Shown in pieces: positions 27,498 to 33,449 of a stretch of DNA of 33,449 bases. The notes beneath the pieces are model-generated. The model was not told the DNA's origin. It made no database searches and was given only the letters and a program-made list of their open reading frames with translations. Within the stretch, counting starts at the first letter, position 1. Each line of letters opens with the position of its first letter. The stretch spans positions 1 through 33,449 of the forward strand of contig NZ_JANYGL010000088.1 of the NCBI RefSeq assembly GCF_025362435.1. Direction: 5' to 3'. The stretch is from Polymorphobacter sp. GTDB lineage: Bacteria; Pseudomonadota; Alphaproteobacteria; Sphingomonadales; Sphingomonadaceae. The position numbers were made by a program, and so were the translations under genes.

Positions 27498-30248
27498 ATG
27501 GCAAAGCAGCACCTCTACCTCGTCGACGGCTCGGGCTATATCTTCCGCGCCTATCACCGCCTCCCGCCGCTGACCGACCCGTCAGGGACGATGGTCAACG
27601 CGGTCTATGGCTTCACGACGATGCTGTGGAAGCTGATCGAGGAGCTCAACAAGGCCGAGGCACCGACCCACCTTGCGGTGATCTTCGATGCCGGCAGCCA
27701 GACCTTCCGCAACGAGATGTACGACCAGTACAAGGCGCATCGCCCGCCGCCGCCCGACGACCTGATCCCGCAGTTCCCGCTGATCCGCGACGCCGTTCGC
27801 GCCTTCTCGGTGCCGTGCATCGAGCAGGCTGGGTTCGAGGCCGACGACATAATCGCCTCGTACGCCTGCGCCGCGATCCGCTCCGGCTTCGACGTCTCGA
27901 TCGTGTCGTCGGACAAGGACTTGATGCAGCTCGTCCAGCCCGGGCTCGACATGTACGACACGATGAAGAACTGCCGGATCAACCGCGAGGACGTCGTCGA
28001 GAAGTTCGGCGTCCCCCCCGAGCAGCTGGGCGAGGTCCTCGCGCTGATGGGCGACAGCGTCGACAACATCCCCGGGGTCCGCGGCGTCGGCCCCAAGGGC
28101 GCGGCCGAGCTGATCGTCCAGTTCGGCAGCGTCGAGGCGATGCTGGCGCGGCTCGACGAGGTCAAGAAGCCCAAGCTGCGCGACAACCTCGCGGCGTCGG
28201 CCGACATGGCCCGCCTGTCGCGCGAGCTCGTCCGCCTCAAGGATGACCTGCCGCTGGCAATCCCGCTTGACGGGCTGACGCTGTCAGAGCCGCCGCACGA
28301 GCCGCTGGCGGCGTTCCTCGCCAAGCACGGCTTCCGCACCCTGCTCGCCAAGCTCGGCCGCGAGGTCGAGGCGGCGCATGCGCCCGCGCCGCCCGAGGTT
28401 CCCGCCGTGCCGTTCGACCATGCCAAGTATGAGTGCGTGACGACGCTCGACCGCCTCGACTGGTGGATCGCCGAGGCGACCCGGCGCGGCACGATCGCCT
28501 TCGATTCAGAGACGACCGCGCTCGATCCGGTCCGTGCCGAGCTCGTCGGCATCAGCCTTGCGCTCGAGCCCGGCCTCGCCTGCTACGTCCCGCTGGCGCA
28601 CAAGGTTGGCGACGGGCTGCTCGCCGAGCCGGTGGAGCAGCTCGACGTGCGGACCGCGCTCGACCGGCTCGGTCCGCTGTTCGCCAACCCTGCCGTCCTC
28701 AAGATCGGCCACGACTGCAAGTTCGACCTGATCGTGTTTCGCCAGCACGGCGCCGCCGAGATCGCCCCCTTCGAAGACACGATGCTGATGAGCTATGCGC
28801 TCGACGCGGGGAAGTGGAACCACGGCCTCGAGGAGCTGTCGGGGCGCCACCTCGACCACACGCCGATTGCGATGAAGGCGCTGACCGGCACCGCCAAGGC
28901 ACGGATCAGCTTCGAATATGTCCCGGTTGCCCGGGCCACCGAATACGCCGCCGAGGACGCCGACATCGCGCTGCGCCTCCACGCCGCCTTCGCCGCCCGG
29001 CTGTGGCGCGAGCGGGCGACGACGATCTACCGCAACGTCGACCTGCCGCTGCCGCCCGTCGTCGCGGCGATGGAGCTGGCCGGGATCAAGGTCGACCGGG
29101 CAGCGCTGTCGGGGCTGTCGGCGACCTACGAGATTGAGATCGCCGCGCTCGAGGAGCAGATCTTCGCGATGGCCGGGCACCCGTTCACCATCGGCAGCCC
29201 GAAGCAGCTCGGCGACGTCCTGTTCACCAAGCTCGGCCATGCCTCGGGCAAGAAGAGCGGCAAGACGGGCGCCTTCACGACCAACGTCACCGAGCTCGAA
29301 CGGCTTGCGGCGTCGGGCATCGACATCGCCGCGCGCGTCCTCGACTGGCGCCAGCTGACCAAGCTCAAGTCGACCTATACCGACGCCCTGCAGGAGCAGA
29401 TCAACCCCGCGACGGGGCGCGTCCACACCAGCTTCGGCCTCGCCAATTCGAGCACCGGGCGGCTGTCGTCGACCGACCCGAACCTCCAGAACATCCCGAT
29501 CCGGACCGAGCTCGGGCGCAAGATCCGCCACGCCTTCGTCGCCGAGCCGGGGCACGTCATCATGGCCGCAGACTATAACCAGATCGAGCTGCGGCTGGTC
29601 GCCCACATCGCCGACGTGCCCGAGCTGAAGCAGGTCTATGCCGAGGGCGGCGACGTCCACAATCTGACCGCGCAGGAGGTCTTCGGCGAGGTCACCCGCG
29701 ATACCCGCAACCGCGCCAAGACGATCAACTTCTCGATCATCTACGGCATCTCGGCGTTCGGGCTGGCGCAGCGCCTCGGCATCGATCGCGGCGAGGCGGC
29801 GCGCTACATCGACCTGTACTTCAGCCGCTTCCCCGGCATCCGCAATTACATGGCCGAGACCATCGCTAGCGCCCGCGAGCACGGCTTCGTGACGACGCTG
29901 TTCGACCGCAAGGTCAACGTCCCCATGATCTTCTCGAAGGTCATCGGCGAGCGCCAGAACGCCGAGCGCCAGGCGGTCAACGCCCGCGTCCAGGGCACCG
30001 CCGCCGACATCATCAAGCGGGCGATGACCCGGATGCCGGGGGCGCTCGCCGCCGCCGGACTGACCGGGACGCGGATGCTCCTCCAGGTCCACGACGAACT
30101 GGTGTTTGAGGTGCCCGACGGGGAGGTCGAGGCGGCGACCGAGGTGATCCGCACGACGATGGCGCATTCGCACAGCCCCGCTGTCGACCTGTCGATCCCG
30201 CTCGGGGTCGAGGTCGGGACGGGGGTCAGCTGGGGCGACGCGCACTAG
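27498..30248 (+). CDS. polA: DNA polymerase I
   Basis: Pol I removes RNA primers and fills gaps in replication and repair. The 916-aa protein has all three domains. The 5'-3' exonuclease includes FEADDIIASYA and GDSVDNIPGVRGVGPKGAA. The 3'-5' proofreading domain includes FDSETTALD with Asp336/Glu338, KIGHDCKFDL and YAAEDADIALRLH. The polymerase domain includes motif A MAADYNQIELRLVAHI (Asp692), motif B AKTINFSIIYGISAFGLA and motif C LLQVHDELVFEV (Asp866/Glu867). Motif A has Asn where many family members have Ser (DYSQIELR). The proofreading site looks intact. No frameshift is seen. Confidence 0.97.
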   Translation: MAKQHLYLVDGSGYIFRAYHRLPPLTDPSGTMVNAVYGFTTMLWKLIEELNKAEAPTHLAVIFDAGSQTFRNEMYDQYKAHRPPPPDDLIPQFPLIRDAVRAFSVPCIEQAGFEADDIIASYACAAIRSGFDVSIVSSDKDLMQLVQPGLDMYDTMKNCRINREDVVEKFGVPPEQLGEVLALMGDSVDNIPGVRGVGPKGAAELIVQFGSVEAMLARLDEVKKPKLRDNLAASADMARLSRELVRLKDDLPLAIPLDGLTLSEPPHEPLAAFLAKHGFRTLLAKLGREVEAAHAPAPPEVPAVPFDHAKYECVTTLDRLDWWIAEATRRGTIAFDSETTALDPVRAELVGISLALEPGLACYVPLAHKVGDGLLAEPVEQLDVRTALDRLGPLFANPAVLKIGHDCKFDLIVFRQHGAAEIAPFEDTMLMSYALDAGKWNHGLEELSGRHLDHTPIAMKALTGTAKARISFEYVPVARATEYAAEDADIALRLHAAFAARLWRERATTIYRNVDLPLPPVVAAMELAGIKVDRAALSGLSATYEIEIAALEEQIFAMAGHPFTIGSPKQLGDVLFTKLGHASGKKSGKTGAFTTNVTELERLAASGIDIAARVLDWRQLTKLKSTYTDALQEQINPATGRVHTSFGLANSSTGRLSSTDPNLQNIPIRTELGRKIRHAFVAEPGHVIMAADYNQIELRLVAHIADVPELKQVYAEGGDVHNLTAQEVFGEVTRDTRNRAKTINFSIIYGISAFGLAQRLGIDRGEAARYIDLYFSRFPGIRNYMAETIASAREHGFVTTLFDRKVNVPMIFSKVIGERQNAERQAVNARVQGTAADIIKRAMTRMPGALAAAGLTGTRMLLQVHDELVFEVPDGEVEAATEVIRTTMAHSHSPAVDLSIPLGVEVGTGVSWGDAH

Positions 30249-30299
30249 CTCGCAAGGTCGTCGGCGACGGCAGCGTGGAATCGAGAAGCAGCTTAAAAC

Positions 30300-30316
30300 T
30301 GTAAGATATCTTTACA
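30300..30316. promoter_or_regulatory. Dyad upstream of sigma-54 promoter
   Basis: TGTAA and TTACA flank seven bases (GATATCT) in an AT-rich patch about 90 bp upstream of the predicted -24/-12 start site. This is a typical distance for an enhancer-binding-protein site. The match to a particular regulator is not established. Confidence 0.4.
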
Positions 30317-30380
30317 CATACGTTACGACTTCCTTCGGGCCAGACCGCGCCGACGTAGGAGAGGTCCCCAAAACCGTCAA

Positions 30381-30398
30381 TTGGCATGGTTCATGCTT
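30381..30398 (+). promoter_or_regulatory. Sigma-54 (-24/-12) promoter
   Basis: TTGGCATG-GTTC-ATGCTT matches the consensus TTGGCACG-N4-TTGCW with two differences. The invariant GG (30383-30384) and GC (30395-30396) are exactly ten bases apart. The predicted transcript start is near 30408, leaving about 40 bases before the GTG start of the PEP-CTERM gene. Confidence 0.7.
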
Positions 30399-30447
30399 AG
30401 TTGCGGACGATGGCTGATCAAAGCCATTCCAAAAGGGGGAGATCCCA

Positions 30448-30933
30448 GTGAAACTGTCCGCAACTATCGGCGCACTGCTTGCAGCCACATTGCTCGTTTC
30501 GGCATCGGCAGCCACCGCATCGGCACTGATTACTGAAACCTACGACGGCGACTTTGACGCGGCCTACTTGCACGTTACCAACATCGGTAGCGGTTCCTTC
30601 ACCAGCATCGCCATCAGCGGCGGCGACAATGGCGGCAGCGCAAGCTTCACCAACATCGGCGTGGGCACCACCGTCGACTTTGCTCTTGGCGACAACGAAT
30701 ACGATTTCCCCGGCAGCCAGGGTACGGCGCTCGTCACGATCGTCAGGAACGGCCGGACCTTCTCCGGTTCGTTCACCGACGTGATTGGCGATCCTGACTT
30801 CAACGTCGGTCCGGTCACGCTCGGTACGCTCGGCACGGTGCCCGAGCCCGCGGCATGGGGCATGATGCTGACCGGCTTCGGCCTTCTCGGCGCAACGATG
30901 CGCCGGTCACGCGCGACGACCGTCGCCGCCTGA
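30448..30933 (+). CDS. PEPxxWA-CTERM sorting domain protein
   Basis: A 161-aa exported protein. A signal peptide of about 26 residues (MKLSATIGALLAATLLVSAS ...) is followed by a Gly/Ser/Asp-rich beta-type mature region. The C-terminal tripartite signal is PEP at 132-134 (VPEPAAWGMM), a hydrophobic helix (LTGFGLLGA) and a basic end (MRRSR). This signal is processed by exosortase, and such proteins are linked to exopolysaccharide and biofilm matrix. Gly replaces the usual Ala after Trp. The GTG start follows AAGGGGGAGA. A sigma-54 promoter lies just upstream. No exosortase gene is in the window. Confidence 0.9.
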   Translation: MKLSATIGALLAATLLVSASAATASALITETYDGDFDAAYLHVTNIGSGSFTSIAISGGDNGGSASFTNIGVGTTVDFALGDNEYDFPGSQGTALVTIVRNGRTFSGSFTDVIGDPDFNVGPVTLGTLGTVPEPAAWGMMLTGFGLLGATMRRSRATTVAA

Positions 30934-30955
30934 TCGTCTTCGCACGTTAGATCGA

Positions 30956-30980
30956 CCGGCGGCGCAGACGGCGCCGCCGG
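30956..30980 (+). terminator. Hairpin after PEP-CTERM gene
   Basis: A perfect 10-bp GC stem, CCGGCGGCGC with GCGCCGCCGG around AGACG, starts 22 bases after the stop. Only a weak pyrimidine tract (CCTTCC) follows. A second small hairpin, CCGCC-ACAA-GGCGG, is at 30992-31005. Confidence 0.6.
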
Positions 30981-31085
30981 ACCTTCCTGGCCCGCCACAA
31001 GGCGGCCGCGGGCAGCTCGGATCGACTAGCGGTTCCGCTCCCCGAATGCCGCAAAGACCGTGCAACCGCACCGTCTGCACCGCCC

Positions 31086-31295
31086 GAAGTCCACGAAGTC
31101 CACACGAAACCGTGGTCTGTTGCAGACTGTCTGGAGCGACGCTTCCACCGAAGTCCACGGGGTAGCGAGTCGCTGGAGCCGGCGCTTTTTTTCGTCGAAC
31201 GACGATCATACTCGTCCGCCTGTGGAGATTTAACCCCTCCCCGCGGACGCATCCTCAAGGCCGGCGCGCCGCGGAAGTCCACTAAGTCCACACGA
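31086..31295. repeat. GAAGTCCAC repeat cluster
   Basis: The 9-mer GAAGTCCAC occurs in tandem at 31086-31103, singly at 31150-31158, and again at 31274-31282 followed directly by TAAGTCCAC. The 22-base blocks 31086-31107 and 31274-31295 differ at one base. The minus-strand reading, GTGTGGACTTnGTGGACTTC, is from memory a recurrent intergenic motif in sphingomonad genomes. Confidence 0.7.
31171..31192 (+). terminator. Intrinsic terminator with T7 tract
   Basis: CGCTG (31171-31175) and CGGCG (31180-31184) pair across a GAGC loop, including one G-U pair, and are followed by C and seven T (31186-31192). This is the best intrinsic terminator seen in the window. It lies about 240 bases after the PEP-CTERM stop, with no gene between. 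Confidence 0.55.
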
Positions 31296-31485
31296 CGCGG
31301 GGGTATTTGCACGCGCTATTCGGCGGCAGTCGAGACCGGTCGATACCTACGATGAGAAGACAGCTCCCGCCGCCCACTGGCGACTCGACGGGCGCACGCT
31401 ACGCGCAGACCGGGGATGTAGGACAGCGCCAACTCCCCCGCCCCAGCCAACTTATCCCGGCACCAGCCGACTAGCCCTCGCCGAC

Positions 31486-31662
31486 CTACTTCTTCCGCCC
31501 CGACCCGCTCTGCTTGCCGCCGCCATCCTGCTTGTTGACCGTCGCCCACGCCCGCGCCTCGGCCTCCTTGTCGGGGACGCCCTTGGCCTCGTAGCTCTCC
31601 TCGATGTGCTCGGCCTTGCGCTTCTGCTTGTCGGTGTATTTCGATTTGTCGCCCTGTGGCAT
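31486..31662 (-). CDS. Small Lys/Glu-rich protein (often labelled plasmid stabilisation protein)
   Basis: A 58-aa highly charged protein, MPQGDKSKYTDKQKRKAEHI then EESYEAKGVPDKEAEARAWA, ending in a Gly/Ser/Lys tail. From memory, close relatives are widespread in Alphaproteobacteria, where the label 'plasmid stabilisation protein' has no clear support. The ATG at 31662 has a textbook AGGAGG nine bases upstream, which sets the start; the frame is open further upstream but unlike the family. It is divergent from the M28 peptidase gene. Function is unknown; it is probably cytosolic. Confidence 0.85.
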   Translation of the reverse strand: MPQGDKSKYTDKQKRKAEHIEESYEAKGVPDKEAEARAWATVNKQDGGGKQSGSGRKK

Positions 31663-31753
31663 GGGACACCTCCTGTTGTTGGAAAAACGGGCGGCGGCGG
31701 ATGGTTCCGGCCGGCGGGACGCTCTAAAGACCGGACATTCGCAAGGGGAACCC

Positions 31754-33449
31754 ATGTTTTTTAAACTATCGCTGATGTCTTCGGCCGCGACGCTCGCGGC
31801 GTGTTCGGCCATCGCCGCGCCGATGATCGGGTTCTCTCCCGCCGGCGCCGAGGCCGAGCGTGCGGTCGAATCGCGGTTCGACGCCGCCCTCTCCGCCGAC
31901 GCGATCCGCGAGCGGCTGAAGCTGATGAGCTCCGAACCCAACCAGGTCGGCTCGCCGCACGACAAGGCCAACGCCGAATACACCCTGGCACAGTACAAGG
32001 CCTGGGGCTGGGACGCGCACATCGAGACCTTCAGCGTGCTCTACCCGACACCGAAGGAGGAGAAGCTCGAGCTGCTCGGGCCGGACCATTTCCAGGCAAC
32101 ACTCACCGAGCCGGAAATCGCCGGCGATTCGACGTCGGGGAAACAGCAAGGCGGCCTGCCGGCCTATTTCGCCTACGGCGGCGAGGGTGACGTCACCGCG
32201 CCGCTGGTCTTCGTCAACTACGGCATGCCCGCCGACTACGCCGCCCTGCAGCGGCTCGGCATCGACGTGAAAGGCAAGATCGTCATCGCCCGCTACGGCG
32301 CCGGCTGGCGGGGGCTGAAGCCCAAGCTGGCGCAGGAGCATGGCGCGGTCGGCTGCATCGTCTATTCCGACCCGGCCGACGACGGCTATGGCGCGGGAGA
32401 CGCCTATCCCAAGGGGGCCTTCCGTCCCGAGCGGGGTCTCCAGCGCGGCTCGATCCAGGATCTGCCGGTGAGGCCGGGCGATCCGCTGACCCCGGACTAC
32501 GGCTCGGTCGAGGGCGCGCCGCGGATCGCGCGGTCCGACGCCGAGACCATCCTGAAGATCCCGGCCGTGCCGATCTCATGGGGTGACGCCCAGGTCTTCC
32601 TGCGCGCGCTCGGCGGCCCCGTCGCGCCGAAGTCTTGGCGCGGGGCGCTGCCGATCACCTACCACGTCGGCGGCGGACCCGAGGCGCGGACCCACCTCGT
32701 GGTGTTCTCGAACTGGAACCAGGCCCCGCTCTACGACGTGATCGCCACCATGAAAGGCGCGCGGGAGCCGGACAAATGGGTTATTCGCGGCAACCACCGC
32801 GACGGCTGGGTCTTCGGCGCCGAGGATCCGCTGTCCGGCCAGACCGCCGAGATGGAGGAAGCCAAGGCCATCGGCGCCCTGGCCCGGACCGGCTGGCGAC
32901 CCGACCGCACCATCATCTACACGAGCTGGGACGGCGAGGAGCCGGGACTGCTCGGGTCGACGGAGTGGGCCGAGACCCACGCCAAGGAGCTGAAGGAGCA
33001 CGCCGTCGTCTACATCAACACCGACGGCAACGGGCGCGGACTGCTGTCGGCGGAGGCGAGCTACGGCCTGCGCGCCCTGGTGGATACTGTCGCGGCGGAC
33101 GTGCGTGACCCGGAGACCGGAACCAGCGTCCGCGATCGCGCACGCGCCGCGATCCAGGTCGAGGCGCTGGCCCCCGGCGCGTCGACCGAACTGAAGGCGG
33201 ACGCCAAGATCGCGGCCGGCGACGGCGACCTTCCGTTGGGCAGCCTGGGATCGGGGTCCGACTACACGCCCTTCGTCCAGCATCTCGGCATCGCCTCGAT
33301 CAACCTGGGCTACTCGGGCGAGGGTCAGTCCGGCGGCGTCTACCATTCGGCCTATGACAGCTTCGACCACTTCGCCAGGTTCGGCGACCCCGGATTCGCC
33401 TACAGCGTGGTCCTGGCCAAGACGGCGGGGCGGCTGGTGCTGCGCGCCG
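31754..33449 (+). CDS. M28 peptidase, glutamate carboxypeptidase II-like (cut by window end)
   Basis: An exported zinc peptidase of the transferrin-receptor/GCPII group; 565 codons are present and the 3' end is beyond the window. The signal region MFFKLSLMSSAATLAAC contains a possible lipobox (LAAC, Cys17). A protease-associated domain (about 150-260) includes KGKIVIARYGAGWRGLKPKL. The two-zinc site is complete: His348 and Asp358 in GNHRDGWVFGAEDPLSG, the Glu395/Glu396 pair in SWDGEEPGLLGSTEWAE, Asp424 in VYINTDGN, and His531 in GVYHSAYDSF. The likely activity is removal of C-terminal Glu/Asp from peptides or folate-like substrates. The dimerisation domain is presumably beyond the edge. The start is ATG 31754. 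Confidence 0.92.
   Translation, partial: MFFKLSLMSSAATLAACSAIAAPMIGFSPAGAEAERAVESRFDAALSADAIRERLKLMSSEPNQVGSPHDKANAEYTLAQYKAWGWDAHIETFSVLYPTPKEEKLELLGPDHFQATLTEPEIAGDSTSGKQQGGLPAYFAYGGEGDVTAPLVFVNYGMPADYAALQRLGIDVKGKIVIARYGAGWRGLKPKLAQEHGAVGCIVYSDPADDGYGAGDAYPKGAFRPERGLQRGSIQDLPVRPGDPLTPDYGSVEGAPRIARSDAETILKIPAVPISWGDAQVFLRALGGPVAPKSWRGALPITYHVGGGPEARTHLVVFSNWNQAPLYDVIATMKGAREPDKWVIRGNHRDGWVFGAEDPLSGQTAEMEEAKAIGALARTGWRPDRTIIYTSWDGEEPGLLGSTEWAETHAKELKEHAVVYINTDGNGRGLLSAEASYGLRALVDTVAADVRDPETGTSVRDRARAAIQVEALAPGASTELKADAKIAAGDGDLPLGSLGSGSDYTPFVQHLGIASINLGYSGEGQSGGVYHSAYDSFDHFARFGDPGFAYSVVLAKTAGRLVLRA

Larger units (their letters stand above)
30981..31485. other. Intergenic region without a credible gene
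   Basis: About 500 bp with no supportable coding frame. It holds a small hairpin, several copies of a GAAGTCCAC unit, a short stem GTCTG-TTG-CAGAC (31115-31127) and an intrinsic terminator on the plus strand. Short frames here translate into repeat-derived strings such as VWTSWTSGG and have no ribosome-binding sites. Confidence 0.6.

Noticed and set aside
28506-30245. A 579-codon minus-strand frame opposite polA
   Set aside because: It is the antisense of a well-conserved gene, with no recognisable protein features.
30947-31312. Short minus-strand frames in the repeat region (containing VWTSWTSGG)
   Set aside because: The sequence is translation of the GAAGTCCAC repeats, with no start signal or coding bias.
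31316-31669. A 117-codon frame overlapping the small Lys-rich protein gene
   Set aside because: It is the shifted frame of the 58-aa gene, which has the good ribosome-binding site and a recognisable family.
31663-31710. An EcfG promoter for the small Lys-rich protein (GGAAC ... CGTT on the minus strand)
   Set aside because: The spacing is 14 bases rather than 16-17, outside the usual range.

Overview
The window is chromosomal DNA of a GC-rich alphaproteobacterium, most likely a member of the Sphingomonadales. The clues are the lptB-rpoN order, the ffh-rpsP-rimM-trmD-rplS block, a PEPxxWA-type C-terminal sorting signal, a GGAAC-N17-CGTT (EcfG-like) promoter, and a CCCGGC/GCCGGG extragenic palindrome at the left edge. 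Almost all of the DNA is housekeeping. No tRNA, rRNA, CRISPR array, phage or transposase was seen.

Layout. 1-9.2 kb: glnD (PII uridylyltransferase), a divergent aldo/keto reductase overlapping a TPR-aspartyl beta-hydroxylase gene, an APC permease and mutS. 9.2-12.3 kb: maeB (malic enzyme fused to a phosphotransacetylase-like domain) overlapping an alpha/beta hydrolase gene. 12.3-14.8 kb: rpoN and lptB. 14.9-19.2 kb (minus strand): ffh, rpsP, rimM, a vapBC toxin-antitoxin pair, trmD and rplS. 19.4-21.1 kb: a BlaI-type repressor and an M56 metallopeptidase, preceded by a double operator. 21.3-23.0 kb: an Asp/Glu racemase-family gene and a D-cysteine desulfhydrase-like PLP enzyme. 23.1-27.5 kb: cell-envelope and signalling genes, namely a Gly/Tyr-rich lipoprotein, a lipoprotein subtilase with a barrel-like C-terminus, two paralogous single-domain response regulators and a small secreted protein. 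27.5-30.2 kb: polA. 30.2-33.4 kb: a PEP-CTERM protein with a sigma-54 promoter, a repeat-bearing intergenic region, a small Lys-rich protein, and a glutamate-carboxypeptidase-II-like M28 peptidase cut by the window end.

The most unusual locus is the ribosome/tRNA operon. A vapBC module, with its own AT-rich palindromic operator, sits between rimM and trmD. In both rimM and trmD the conserved N-terminus extends upstream of every ATG, GTG or TTG in frame. In both, a CTG codon lies exactly where the family's first Met is expected, and it overlaps the stop of the upstream gene as CTGA. trmD, usually essential, therefore appears to be translated from a non-canonical start coupled to termination of the VapC toxin gene.

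Two regulatory links also stand out. The PEP-CTERM gene has a -24/-12 promoter with exact GG-N10-GC spacing and a dyad about 90 bp upstream of it, and rpoN itself lies in this window. The small Gly/Tyr-rich lipoprotein has a good general-stress (EcfG) promoter.
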